Shown: positions 24,567 to 33,914, numbered from the stretch's first letter. The stretch is DNA of 42,368 nucleotides from Rhodopirellula sp. (GCA_024644085.1 JAHELS010000009.1:1-42368), one strand, 5' to 3'. Translations and numbers: made by a program. The notes: generated by a model from the letters alone, not told the origin.

Positions 24567-27290
24567 CTAAGGAATCACGCGGTTGAGGATCTCGGGGTAC
24601 TTATGACACTCGTCCCCGGCCGTGTCGGGCAATCGGGCCTCCAGTGGCCGACAATTCCTCTGCAGGGAACCCTGGAACAGTGGTGCTGATGCACGCTCAT
24701 AATCTACGAGGCATCGTTCGTCGTGCACACCGGGTTCAACGATGTGTGGAACCAGGGCCACAATGATTTCGGTGCGTGACCGAACCGCCTCGCGGCGCTG
24801 GAACAGCTTTCCGACCCGTTTCACGTCCCCGAGCCATGGCAATTTCTTGATAACGGTGCGATCTCGTTCCTGGATCAGCCCGCCGATGATCACCCCTTGG
24901 TGGTTGTTCAACAGTACCGAGGTCTCGACTTCACGCGTTTCCTTTTCCGGCAGTTTCGTGGCCGGGTTGATTTCACCGTCGCTGACCTCCGGCTTGACCA
25001 GCATCAGAATTCGGCCGTCACGGCTGATCGTCGGAGTGACGCTCAACACCACGCCGGTCTCGAGAAGCTGGACATCCTGGATCGTCGAAGTTTCAGTAAC
25101 CGTCGCGACCTGGAATCCGAGTTGTTGACCCACCTGGATCCGTGCGTTCTGGCCGTTGATGACCTGGACGCGCGGTGATGCCAGCGTCTTTGAATCGGTC
25201 GTCGTCTCGATCAGAGTCAACAGAGCCGTGACATCGTCGCCATTGACCTGGGCAAAGAACAGCGGGTTGGGTGTCGGCGAGATCGGATCAGCCAAACCGA
25301 CGGCACCAACTTTGAAGTCGCCAGAGAGGATCGCTTCAAAGTTTACCCCATGAAGCATGTCATCGGTCAATTCGACTTCCAATACGTGTGCTTCAATCAT
25401 GACCTGTCGCGGCGCGCGGTCCGCCTGCAGGATAAAACTTTCCACCTGTGCGATCACCGGTGGGATGTCGACAACAACGATCGATTCCTGGGTTTGCAGG
25501 TTATCGGAAACGTCGATTTGGTTGGCGTATGCATTGCCCACCGGTGAAAGCAGACCCTGGATCGTTGGTTCGAGCGTTGCCGCGCGGGCAAAATCGAGCG
25601 GAAAGATCCGCAACAGCCGAGCATCAGTGGGAATATTTTCCGGAGGATAGATGTAAATCAAATCTCCGTCGCGTTGCATGCTGAGGTCGCACATCTTCAC
25701 GATTCCATTGAGAGCCTGGTCAGGCGTGAGACCTTCGACGTTGGCCGTGACCACGCCTTCGACTTCGGGTGCAACAAGAATGTTCATTCGGTAGCCGCGA
25801 GCGAGCATTTCAAAGACGGTGCGAACATCCGCGTTGTCGACATTCAATGTCACCCCAGCGGTTGGCTCGACCGCGCCGCTGTCGACGAACGGCCATTTCG
25901 CCGCAGCCAGCCTGGTTTCAGGGTGCGGTGTTGCCTCGGTAGCAACAGCCGGATTCACGACAGGTGTCACAACGGGTTCCAAGATGGAGACATCTTCCGG
26001 CGCCACCGTGGGTTCGCCTACCGGTGCAGCGATCGAAGCAACATTCGGTGTCCCGCCGAGCGTCGCAACTGAAACCGAATCCTTATCATCCGGCGCGGGA
26101 ATCTCGGCAACGACCGTTACCATCTCCGCATTGTTCGGCTCGTGCGAGGCAAGTTCGTCGACGTCCAAGGGAGCCGCCAATGAATCGATGCTTTCGATAT
26201 TCTGTGTGCGTAACACTTCCACGCCGCCGAGGATCGAATGCGGTGGGACGTCCAACAGCTTCGGAGCCGCGCGGTGGACCTTGGTGATTCGCGCCGAGGG
26301 CGGCTGAGGGTTCGTTGAAGCCGCCATTCTCGGCTGCTCCGTGGGTTGCGACTCGGTGGCATGAGAATCGGTGGCATAGGTATCCGTGGCCTGGGAATCC
26401 GTTTTCAATGGCTCGGTCGAATTGACGACGTGCCCGTCATGTTCCGTTTGCTCATCGTCATCGACCGCGAGTGTCTGCGTATCGGATTCCACGAAATCGA
26501 CTTTGCCCGTCGCCTCGTCGCTCCGCGTCTGGATCGAGTCGGTGCTCTGGACGTGAATGGGTGTCATCCATTGGGTGAAGCTGTGGGCCACCAGGCTGAC
26601 GAGTTCGCCGGATGCCTCCTCACGCGGTTGACTGATGGCTTGGCGAATCGTTTGATAGGACGGGGATGGCAAGGGTTCGATTTCGACCGCCGTGAGTTCC
26701 GATGCCGGATCGGCTTCAAGGGGCGTCGAGGACGGGGGCGCTTGTGGCGTGGAATCAGGGGCGACGACGGAATTGCCGTGCGCGGTGTGTGTCGTGAGTT
26801 CCGATGCCGGATCGTCTTCAAGGGGTATCGACTGAGGGGCCGCGTCTGGCGTGTCCGCAGGAGCGGCCACGGTGTTTCCGTATACTGTTTTTTCCGTCGA
26901 GTTCTTTGATTCTTCGGCAATCACGGACTCGTAGAAGCCGCGGCGGGAACTCTCGCGTTGCACGCGATCGAACTCCGCCAAGCCGGAGTGGGTGATGGCG
27001 TATTGAGTTGACCTGAAATTCCACTGTTGGAGCATGGAGGCGGGCTGATCGAACTGCTGAGCACTCAAGGACTGCTGAGCACTCAAGGAGCGAGGCGTCG
27101 GCGGCTCGGCACCTGTCACGTTCATCTCGAAGAAGATCGTCCCGGCCAACCATGCCAGTATGATCCAACCGACGGCAAATAGCTGCTTCACGCCGTACGG
27201 AGCCGTTGCCACTGCGGCGACCGCCCGCACTTGTTGCGAAGGCGGAACGACGCTTCGATCACTTGATCGAGCAAGCTTGATTCGTTTCAT
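24567..27290 (-). CDS. Secretin (GspD/PilQ family) with very long disordered N-terminal region
   Basis: About 907 residues from ATG 27290; an upstream GTG at 27317 is less likely. A transmembrane or signal segment (LFAVGWIILAWLAGTIFF) sits at ~37-55. Then come ~420 residues rich in Thr, Glu, Pro and Ala with internal repeats and no fold I recognise. A secretin N0/STN domain follows at ~479-551 (VRTVFEMLARGYRMNILVAP), and the secretin pore domain at ~630-850 (RQVMIEAHVLEVEL; TLASPRVQVINGQNARIQVG; NNHQGVIIGGLIQERD). It forms the outer-membrane ring of a type II secretion or type IV pilus machine. The long linker is unusual. A GspF-like gene lies just upstream on the same strand. Confidence 0.92.
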   Translation of the reverse strand: MKRIKLARSSDRSVVPPSQQVRAVAAVATAPYGVKQLFAVGWIILAWLAGTIFFEMNVTGAEPPTPRSLSAQQSLSAQQFDQPASMLQQWNFRSTQYAITHSGLAEFDRVQRESSRRGFYESVIAEESKNSTEKTVYGNTVAAPADTPDAAPQSIPLEDDPASELTTHTAHGNSVVAPDSTPQAPPSSTPLEADPASELTAVEIEPLPSPSYQTIRQAISQPREEASGELVSLVAHSFTQWMTPIHVQSTDSIQTRSDEATGKVDFVESDTQTLAVDDDEQTEHDGHVVNSTEPLKTDSQATDTYATDSHATESQPTEQPRMAASTNPQPPSARITKVHRAAPKLLDVPPHSILGGVEVLRTQNIESIDSLAAPLDVDELASHEPNNAEMVTVVAEIPAPDDKDSVSVATLGGTPNVASIAAPVGEPTVAPEDVSILEPVVTPVVNPAVATEATPHPETRLAAAKWPFVDSGAVEPTAGVTLNVDNADVRTVFEMLARGYRMNILVAPEVEGVVTANVEGLTPDQALNGIVKMCDLSMQRDGDLIYIYPPENIPTDARLLRIFPLDFARAATLEPTIQGLLSPVGNAYANQIDVSDNLQTQESIVVVDIPPVIAQVESFILQADRAPRQVMIEAHVLEVELTDDMLHGVNFEAILSGDFKVGAVGLADPISPTPNPLFFAQVNGDDVTALLTLIETTTDSKTLASPRVQVINGQNARIQVGQQLGFQVATVTETSTIQDVQLLETGVVLSVTPTISRDGRILMLVKPEVSDGEINPATKLPEKETREVETSVLLNNHQGVIIGGLIQERDRTVIKKLPWLGDVKRVGKLFQRREAVRSRTEIIVALVPHIVEPGVHDERCLVDYERASAPLFQGSLQRNCRPLEARLPDTAGDECHKYPEILNRVIP
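26692..26895 (-). repeat. 102-bp direct duplication inside the secretin gene
   Basis: Copies begin at 26692 and 26794 with GTGAGTTCCGATGCCGGATC in both. They encode two 34-residue copies of a segment ending PASELT in the disordered region. The length is a multiple of three, so the frame is kept. Confidence 0.75.
27055..27090 (-). repeat. Two tandem 18-bp copies encoding LSAQQS
   Basis: TGCTGAGCACTCAAGGA(C/G) occurs twice head to tail (27055-27072 and 27073-27090), producing LSAQQSLSAQQ. The near identity suggests recent slippage. Confidence 0.8.
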
Positions 27291-27519
27291 GTCACACCCG
27301 ACCTGGTCGTGCTGCACTAGGGAACTACGCGTGAACCGGCGTACCGATCCGTGGCGTACCGGAAGAATCGGTCAATGCGATCGGCGGGGATAAGCCGCAC
27401 ACGACGAACAAGACGAAGGTAGGGATCGCTCGGGCAGATTCCCGGCAATACCATGACGAGCCGAAACACCGCCAAAAAGCGGCCAATCGTCAAAGCTTGC
27501 CTGACGGAAAAAGTTTCGA

Positions 27520-28569
27520 CTAACGACGGGGCAGAATCGGCTCGTCGGCGATGCTGTAGAAACCGAACACCGTGGCTGCGATCCGGAAGATCAAGAAGAC
27601 GAGCACAAGGATAACGGTCACTCGGATGACCACCGTCGCTGTTCCCGCGATCACTTTGATAGCTCGCTTGGCCCGCTCGTCATATTCCTTCGTCAAGTAA
27701 TCAATGGATTCGGCATCGGTCCCAGAATGCTCGGCAATTTCGATCCTCTGGATGAAATCATCCGGAAACAGGTCTGTTGCCTGGAGGGCCTCAGCGAGCG
27801 AAGCACCACCACGAATCGCAGCTTCGGAGTCGCCGGCCGCTGACCGGTAGTAATCGCTGTCGGTGCTATCGAGTGCCAATTTGATGGAACGGATCGGGTC
27901 GAGTCCCGACCCGAGGGCCAGGGCGAGCGTCCAGCAAAAGCGTGAGATCGTGATCGTTTGGATCGCCTTGCCAATCCCGGGAACCATGTAGATCAATGGA
28001 ATCAGATTCTGGATTCCCGCCACGTTGCGAAAGAATGCCCACACCAACAGACCCAATGTCCCAAAAAACACTGAGAGGTAAAACCAAAACCACAACACGC
28101 CGCTTCCGCCGCGCAAACCGAACCCGAGTAGATCGGTCATCTCGCCGCCGCCAGGCGGCTTCAAGATTCCCATGATATAGATCAACAGCGAGATGATTCC
28201 GATTCCGGCCACCAGCTGGAGTGCCGGCCACGTGATTGACGAGATAAACCAGCGTCTGGTCGTCAACTGTTGTTGGTAGTGCTCGCCAAGGGTTAGTAGT
28301 GTTTGTTCGAGTTTGCCGGTTTCCTCACCGACGCGCGTCATTGTCGCCATGACGGTCGGAAAAAAAGGATCGTCGGCCATCGTCGCGCTGAGGGGTTCGC
28401 CACGCTTTGCGCCGTCGGCAAGCTTTAACATCGCAGCACGCTGTCGATCGGGCCCCTGCTTGGCCTCACTTTGCAGCAGCTTGAGAAGATCGGCTCCCGC
28501 TTTCAAGCCGGTGCCAAGGCGGTAACAGAATGACGCTGCGGCCGATAACTTCATTCGCTGGGAGAACAC
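27520..28569 (-). CDS. GspF/PilC-type inner-membrane platform protein
   Basis: A 349-residue protein from GTG 28569 (ATG 28554 is equally possible). Two T2SS-F domains are visible. The first (~8-115) has ASFCYRLGTGLKAGADLLKL and TRVGEETGKLEQTLLTLGEH; the second (~210-330) has SRFCWTLALALGSGLDPIRS and IEIAEHSGTDAESIDYLTKE. Between and after them are three hydrophobic stretches, as expected for an integral platform protein that couples the secretion ATPase to the pseudopilus. Upstream of the secretin on the same strand with 229 bp between; I see no promoter in that gap. GspE/PilB and pseudopilins are not in the window, so the machine is either split or has its remaining genes elsewhere. Confidence 0.88.
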   Translation of the reverse strand: MFSQRMKLSAAASFCYRLGTGLKAGADLLKLLQSEAKQGPDRQRAAMLKLADGAKRGEPLSATMADDPFFPTVMATMTRVGEETGKLEQTLLTLGEHYQQQLTTRRWFISSITWPALQLVAGIGIISLLIYIMGILKPPGGGEMTDLLGFGLRGGSGVLWFWFYLSVFFGTLGLLVWAFFRNVAGIQNLIPLIYMVPGIGKAIQTITISRFCWTLALALGSGLDPIRSIKLALDSTDSDYYRSAAGDSEAAIRGGASLAEALQATDLFPDDFIQRIEIAEHSGTDAESIDYLTKEYDERAKRAIKVIAGTATVVIRVTVILVLVFLIFRIAATVFGFYSIADEPILPRR

Positions 28570-28706
28570 TCTCGGCTGCCTCGACAGATGCGCAGGTGCG
28601 ATGACAATTCGTCGACGAATCGAAGACGAAACGCGGGAGGTCGCTGAATCACTCCGACCACACTTCCACGATGATCACACTTTACCTGAAAAAGCAAGCA
28701 AGTGTC

Positions 28707-29000
28707 TCAGGCAGCCCGTTTCACCGCTTCGCGAGCGACAGACATGTTCTGGCGTTCCAGATTTCCCCCCGGCACCGATCTGCTGCTGAGGTACGTGCGC
28801 AGCGTCTGGTCAACTTGCTGCAATTGTTCACCGGCGGTTTGCGAAATATCAACAAACAGCGTTTGAACTCCGGCAATCTCGCACCAAGTTGCCTGTTCCC
28901 CGTCGAGCATCTCCATTCGCACTTTGAAACCCATCTGCCGCGCCTCGCGCAGTTTCTGTTTCAATCGGATCACAACGTTGTCATCGGGATGAGGAGTCAT
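28707..29000 (-). CDS. Small conserved-looking protein, unknown
   Basis: A 97-residue protein from ATG 29000, preceded by AGAGGAAG at an acceptable distance. The open frame reaches 29246, but the added residues are Arg-rich and non-protein-like. The core MGFKVRMEMLDGEQATWCEI, then VQTLFVDISQTAGEQLQQV, reads like a small alpha/beta protein. It has no signal peptide, membrane helix or metal motif apart from one Cys. I have the impression of similar short proteins in other planctomycetes but cannot name a family. It lies 137 bp upstream of the GspF-like gene on the same strand and 244 bp from the divergent histidine kinase, so it could be the first gene of the secretion cluster. Confidence 0.65.
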   Translation of the reverse strand: MTPHPDDNVVIRLKQKLREARQMGFKVRMEMLDGEQATWCEIAGVQTLFVDISQTAGEQLQQVDQTLRTYLSSRSVPGGNLERQNMSVAREAVKRAA

Positions 29001-29244
29001 GCTGGTCTCGCTTCCTCTTTCGGCCGCGGATGCTACAGACGTCCCAGATGTACCAGGCGAAACAGCTTGCCCATGTGGAGGTGGGAATCGATTCCGGTGG
29101 CAATCTATGCGGGAACGTTTGGCGTGTCTGTAGCAAATGCCGTGTCCACGACGATAGGTCAATCGGGGCCTCCACGGCTCTGCGCGATTCGAACGAATGC
29201 TCGAAACGTGCGTGAAACACCTGCCGATTTGCAGTCGAGACACC

Positions 29245-30084
29245 ATGCATTTGCACTCAACCGCCCAAGGTCAATCAGCCGATCCCAGCGCTTCTCCTAG
29301 CGAGAGAAGCGCATCCCCTAGCGAGGCATCGCCCGATGCACAGATGCACGTCGAGTACCTCAAAAGCGAGCTGCGGAAAATGCAGTCGCTTGCGGCGCTG
29401 GGTGAATTGACCGGAACGGCGACGCACGAATTCAACAACATTCTGATGACCATCCTCAATTACGCGAAGCTGGGCATCCGAAACCGTGATGAGGCGAGTC
29501 GCGATAAGGCACTCGGAAAGATCCTGGAAGCTGCCGAACGGGCCGCGAAAATCACGGGGACAATCCTCGCTCAAGCGCGAAATCGAAGCGAGAGTATGGA
29601 ACCGACCGATCTCGGCGGGATCGTGCGTGACTCGCTCGTCTTGCTGGAACGCGAAATGCGCAAGTACCGTATCGCAATCGAAACGGAGATCGATCCCAAC
29701 ACCCCAGTGGTCCATGCCAGCGGCAACCAGATCCAACGCGTCCTGTTGAACTTGTTGATCAACGCTCGACAATCGATGCCCGAAGGCGGCACGATCCTGA
29801 TTCGTTTGGCCGCGGCCAGCGAAAAGGGTTGGGTTGAGATCGTGGTCCGCGACAGCGGGAGCGGGATCCCGCGTGAGGCGCTTCCGCGTATCTTCGATGC
29901 CTTTTACACCACCAAGGATGGGCCGGACGAATCAGGCAAAGGCGGCACAGGACTGGGACTCGCCGCCTGCAAAGAGATCATCGACGCACACCAGGGACGT
30001 GTCCGCGTGGAGAGCACAGTGGGACGCGGAACTGCCTTCATCATTCGCTTGCCAATCAGCAAGGAATCTCACGCCGCCGCTTGA
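29245..30084 (+). CDS. Soluble sensor histidine kinase (NtrB-like core only)
   Basis: About 279 residues from ATG 29245 (29197 is an alternative in frame). It has only the transmitter: H-box GELTGTATHEFNNILMTILN with phospho-acceptor H61, N-box QRVLLNLLINARQSMPEG (N169, N173), G1 DSGSGIP, F-box IFDAFYTTK and G2 GGTGLGLAACKEI. The N-terminal ~35 residues are Ser/Pro-rich (SASPSERSASPSEASP) and no PAS, HAMP or transmembrane segment precedes the kinase core, so it is a cytoplasmic orphan that must be told what to sense by a partner. No response regulator gene is in the window. The HEFNN box is shared with NtrB/hybrid-type kinases. Confidence 0.92.
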   Translation: MHLHSTAQGQSADPSASPSERSASPSEASPDAQMHVEYLKSELRKMQSLAALGELTGTATHEFNNILMTILNYAKLGIRNRDEASRDKALGKILEAAERAAKITGTILAQARNRSESMEPTDLGGIVRDSLVLLEREMRKYRIAIETEIDPNTPVVHASGNQIQRVLLNLLINARQSMPEGGTILIRLAAASEKGWVEIVVRDSGSGIPREALPRIFDAFYTTKDGPDESGKGGTGLGLAACKEIIDAHQGRVRVESTVGRGTAFIIRLPISKESHAAA

Positions 30085-30294
30085 GCGCCCCGCGATACGG
30101 CGATTTTCGCACACTCGCGACATGCTAAATGCGACATACAGCGCGCCGCGCGCCCCATCGTCGCGCCTTGGATTTAGCCATGGAAACCGCGGCGTGACAT
30201 CTCTATGCTTCACGGACCGATTGTGTCGTTGGCATGGCGTGTGCTTTCGCATTTTCGGTATTCCATTGATCCCGAATTCGGAGACCTTGCAAGC

Positions 30295-31353
30295 ATGTCA
30301 CGCCACGAGATTCGTTGCCGTTATTTTTCCCAGGAAGATCTGTTGGGTTCGGGGTGTCTCGACATTCGAATGGCGATGGAGGCAGCCGAACAGGGAATTC
30401 GGGCGTTTCACGACGGCGATGTCATTTTTCCCGAGAAGATCGTTCAGATTTTCAATGATGAAACGCAGGAGCGGATCAACTGCCTGCCCGCGACGTTCAA
30501 GTCCCGCAAGATTTGCGGCGTGAAGTGGGTGTCGGTGTTTCCGCCCAACCCGGTTCGGCACGGAATCCAGAACTTGTCTGCGGTCATCATCCTGTCGGAG
30601 ATCGAACGTGGATTTCCGATCGCCTTCATGGAGGGAACCCTCTGCTCGAACATTCGTGTCGGCACGATGGGCGCGCTGGCGGCCAAGTACCTTGCCCGCC
30701 AGGACAGCGAATCGATCGGGTTCATTGGTGCGGGCGAACAAGCCAAAATGCATTTGATCGCAATGAAAACGGCGATTCCCTCGCTTCAGATTTGCCGCGT
30801 CGCCGCGAAAGATACAGACGAAGAGGATCAGTTCGTCGATGAAATGTCGGCGATTCTCCCGGGCCTCGAATTTGAGAAGGGGGCGACCGACCTGGCTCGC
30901 GCCGTTTCCGATGCGGACATCATCGTTACGGCGACCAGCGCCCAAGCACCGTTATTGAAAGCCGAGTGGGTCAAACCGGGTGCGTTTTACAGCCACGTCG
31001 GGGGCTGGGAAGACGAATACGGTGTCGCGAAACTTTGTGACAAAATCGTTTGCGATGACTGGGAAACGGTCAAGCACCGCACGCAAACCTTGAGCCGCAT
31101 GTATAAAGACGGCGAATTGACGGATGCTGAGATTCACGGTGATCTCGTCGATTTGATCAGTGGCGCGAAACCGGGGCGAGAATCACCGAGCGAACGCACC
31201 TACTTCAACGCCGTCGGACTCGCTTACGTGGACGTAGCCATTGCAATCGCTATGTTCGAGCGAGCCAGAGCCGCCGGCATGGGCCAGGATCTGCAGGTGC
31301 AGCACGAAATGATTTTCGAGCATGCCCGACTGAAAGATTGGGTACGCGTCTAA
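30295..31353 (+). CDS. Ornithine cyclodeaminase/mu-crystallin family NAD(P)-dependent enzyme
   Basis: A 352-residue cytoplasmic protein from ATG 30295, with GGAG about 11 bp upstream; earlier in-frame ATGs are not protein-like. The N-terminal half has the family pattern (YFSQEDLLGSGCLDIRMAME, and K77 in GVKWVS, the usual catalytic Lys), followed by a Rossmann fold with IGFIGAGEQAKMHLIAM (GAGEQA around 145-150) and the C-terminal SERTYFNAVGLAYVDVAIA. Members act as ornithine cyclodeaminase, alanine dehydrogenase, ketimine reductase or siderophore-precursor synthases (SbnB type). At 352 residues it is slightly longer than average. No neighbouring gene indicates the substrate; a SbnA-like partner is absent. 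Confidence 0.85.
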   Translation: MSRHEIRCRYFSQEDLLGSGCLDIRMAMEAAEQGIRAFHDGDVIFPEKIVQIFNDETQERINCLPATFKSRKICGVKWVSVFPPNPVRHGIQNLSAVIILSEIERGFPIAFMEGTLCSNIRVGTMGALAAKYLARQDSESIGFIGAGEQAKMHLIAMKTAIPSLQICRVAAKDTDEEDQFVDEMSAILPGLEFEKGATDLARAVSDADIIVTATSAQAPLLKAEWVKPGAFYSHVGGWEDEYGVAKLCDKIVCDDWETVKHRTQTLSRMYKDGELTDAEIHGDLVDLISGAKPGRESPSERTYFNAVGLAYVDVAIAIAMFERARAAGMGQDLQVQHEMIFEHARLKDWVRV

Positions 31354-31387
31354 ACGTCGATTCACGACATGCGACAGGAGGTTTTCA

Positions 31388-31852
31388 ATGAACCGCATAC
31401 AGGTTTTGCTTGGTCTCGGCACATTGCTCACGGGATTGTTGGGCACCGTGCTCTTGTTGGCTGATGATCCGCCCGCCGGGGTAATCCGTGAAAACGAAGT
31501 CTTGATGCGGGCAAAGCTCTCCAGCTCGCAGAAGGTACTCGAGGGTTTGCTCGCCGAGGACTTTACCTTGATCGCCCACGGCGCCAAGGAAATGAAAAAG
31601 ATCAGCGAGGCGGCCGAGTGGCCGCGGGCGCGGGACCCGATCTACGAACATCATTCCGCCGAATTCCGTCGCCTCTGCCTCAAGCTCGAAAGTCTCGCCC
31701 ACAAGACAAACCACGAGGGTGTCTCGTTCACGTACCTGCAGATGACGATGACTTGCATCAATTGCCACAACTACGTGCGCGATGCGCTGAGGATCGCGGA
31801 GCAGCCCAACGGCGGAGTTCAGCTGATCCCGGCTCAATTGCCCGGGGAATGA
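31388..31852 (+). CDS. Small periplasmic c-type cytochrome (cytochrome c'/c556-like)
   Basis: A 154-residue protein with an excellent CAGGAGG just upstream of ATG 31388 and a signal peptide (QVLLGLGTLLTGLLGTVLLL). One haem motif, CINCH (123-127), lies near the C-terminus, and the rest is helical, the layout of four-helix-bundle cytochromes such as c' and c556, where haem binds through the last helix. M120/M122 or a His in the first helices could be the distal ligand. It is 34 bp after the ornithine-cyclodeaminase gene, probably in the same transcript though functionally unrelated. It ends 16 bp before a convergent gene. Electron-transfer partners are not identifiable here. Confidence 0.85.
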   Translation: MNRIQVLLGLGTLLTGLLGTVLLLADDPPAGVIRENEVLMRAKLSSSQKVLEGLLAEDFTLIAHGAKEMKKISEAAEWPRARDPIYEHHSAEFRRLCLKLESLAHKTNHEGVSFTYLQMTMTCINCHNYVRDALRIAEQPNGGVQLIPAQLPGE

Positions 31853-31868
31853 ACTTGGCAAAACGGAG

Positions 31869-33914
31869 CTAACGAGCCGCGATCGCCGGCGCGATCTTGG
31901 GAAGTTGCCGGACGATGTACCGCGGCAGCAACATCAGCGCACCGCCGCTGTGTTCATCGACCGTCAAGCGATACGCATCGCGTGAGGCGCCAGCCATGAT
32001 CGAGTTCATGCGCTGCGTGAATGTCTCGCGCGCTTCGCCAAGTTTTGGAGTCCAAACTACAACGGGCAATCGGTCGTACGTCGCCTCGCTACCGACCCAC
32101 CAATGTTTCGAGTCGACCCGGCGCGCCTGGAGCGAAAACGGTTCGAGGGTTTTCTCCAAAGTGGTCGCGGCATCAACTCTGACATGCGGGAAAACCAGGT
32201 ACGCCGGCGCGGCACCGCGGCGATTGCCGTCGTACCAATTGACCACACAAGTTGCTCCATTGCGTTGGGAGATGCGCCGCAAAAACCCCGCCAACGTGAC
32301 CGGTGCATCGAGTTGTTCCCCGGCGTCACCTCCCTCGAGCGTCCGCCAACCCGCAAATTCATGCTCGGATGCGTGTGCCCAGCGGAGCAAGCGATTATCT
32401 TCAACAACAGCTTCCATCCCACGCATGCGTCGCAGCGATTCGACGGCAAGCGCGGCCAACTGTTTCCCTTCGCGCGATTGACCGAATTGCAATTCGCCGG
32501 CAACAGCCTCGTCGTCGCGCAAGAAATCCTTCAGCACTTTGCTGGCCGATTCACGGTCGTCGCCAAAATCCTCGAGGCTTGTGATCGTGGCCAATGATTC
32601 CTCAAAGCGATCGTCCGACAGCGTGAGGACGATCAGAGATTTTTGCTCGCGGATTTCCGCACCCATGCTTGAAGCGGTCGCTTCGAGCAGTTCGCCGGCG
32701 GGCCACCAACCCTTCTTGACCGCCACGGTTTGATCAATATCGATGCCGGCCAAGTCAAACGAGACCCAGTCAAGTTGAATTGGAACGCCGACCGTTTGGC
32801 TGATCAGCAACATCAGGTCCGCCAATGGGTATCCCCTGGAATCGAGTGCCACTCTGAACGACAGGTCAGCCTTCAGATTCAGTTCCTTTGGTCTTGCCGG
32901 CAGCAGCGGGTCGTGGGCTTCGTCAGCGGCCTCGTCAATCTTGACTTCGTCCATCGTGGGAGGCGCCTTCAAGGTGGGCGCCTCGGCGACTCCCTGATCA
33001 AGCAGGAATTGCGTGTACTTCTCGAGTTCGGGCGGCAACTGTTCCATGCTGCCGGCTTCGTCATCATCCCTGGGATTCTCTGCAACCGGATCGGGAATGA
33101 TTGGGGAAGTCGGAACCAGGTCCGACGGGATCACCTGACTTGGCTCGGTAGCGACCGCCGAATCCTCGGTCGCGATATTCCCGTCGGCGGTGCTACCGGG
33201 AGCAGGATCAACGGTTTCAGAGAGAGCGGATTCTGTGGATTCGGATTCTGTGGTCGCCGATTCTGCGGTCGCCGATTCTGCGGGTTCAAGCTCGGCGGCC
33301 GCGTCGGTCTCGGCGGAAATGTCCGGCGATGCGTCCTCGGTCACCCTCTGGGCGGTCGAGTCGGCGGTGTCTGGCGGCGCATCGGGCTCGGTGCTCTCCA
33401 CCTCCGTCTGAGCGACCAGCGCTTGGGCTCGCCACGAGCGCACGAACCAGCCGAAGACGACGCCCGCGATCAGCAGTCCGGACAGGGAGAGTGCGACCAC
33501 CAAAGCGATTTGTTTTGAACGGCGAGTCCGTTCGCTTTGCCACTGTGGCTGGTCGAGGGACGGCGGTGCCGCGGATTCGATTGACTCCGATCCAGCGAAT
33601 CGATTCGGATCCGCTGCGGGCTCAGCTGGGAATTGTTCGTCCTGACCTACCGCGATTCCTTCCTCGGTGATCGCCTGGCTATCGATATCGGATTGACCCA
33701 CCGCCACCTGCGGCGCATCGGTGACTCCGAGTGGCCTTTCGATCTGGACCATCGAGTTGCATTTCGGACATGCGGCGATCGTGCCAACGATTCCCGGCTC
33801 GGTCACTCTTAACCGGCTACCACAGGTCTGACACTGCACCACGAAAGGCTGAAAAGACAAACGAAAGCTCGCGGGAGGAGAAGGGATTGTCGCGGGCTGT
33901 CCTCGCGACACCAT
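31869..33914 (-). CDS. Zinc-ribbon, single-span membrane protein with secretin-N-domain-like C-terminus
   Basis: A 681-residue protein. An N-terminal zinc ribbon of the MJ0042 type (CQTCGSRLRV ... ACPKCNSMVQI; C28, C31, C49, C52) precedes one transmembrane helix (~135-157, IALVVALSLSGLLIAGVVFG). Then comes a Ser/Thr/Glu/Ala-rich stalk (~160-310), and a folded C-terminal part (~340-680). Residues ~345-430 (LADLMLLISQTVGVPIQLDW, then GELLEATASSMGAEI) look like an STN/secretin short domain. Zinc ribbon inside, large domain outside is the likely topology. The stalk shares its acidic, repetitive style with the secretin at 24567-27290. Function unknown; a link to the secretion machine is an inference. 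Convergent with the cytochrome gene. Confidence 0.8.
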   Translation of the reverse strand: MVSRGQPATIPSPPASFRLSFQPFVVQCQTCGSRLRVTEPGIVGTIAACPKCNSMVQIERPLGVTDAPQVAVGQSDIDSQAITEEGIAVGQDEQFPAEPAADPNRFAGSESIESAAPPSLDQPQWQSERTRRSKQIALVVALSLSGLLIAGVVFGWFVRSWRAQALVAQTEVESTEPDAPPDTADSTAQRVTEDASPDISAETDAAAELEPAESATAESATTESESTESALSETVDPAPGSTADGNIATEDSAVATEPSQVIPSDLVPTSPIIPDPVAENPRDDDEAGSMEQLPPELEKYTQFLLDQGVAEAPTLKAPPTMDEVKIDEAADEAHDPLLPARPKELNLKADLSFRVALDSRGYPLADLMLLISQTVGVPIQLDWVSFDLAGIDIDQTVAVKKGWWPAGELLEATASSMGAEIREQKSLIVLTLSDDRFEESLATITSLEDFGDDRESASKVLKDFLRDDEAVAGELQFGQSREGKQLAALAVESLRRMRGMEAVVEDNRLLRWAHASEHEFAGWRTLEGGDAGEQLDAPVTLAGFLRRISQRNGATCVVNWYDGNRRGAAPAYLVFPHVRVDAATTLEKTLEPFSLQARRVDSKHWWVGSEATYDRLPVVVWTPKLGEARETFTQRMNSIMAGASRDAYRLTVDEHSGGALMLLPRYIVRQLPKIAPAIAAR

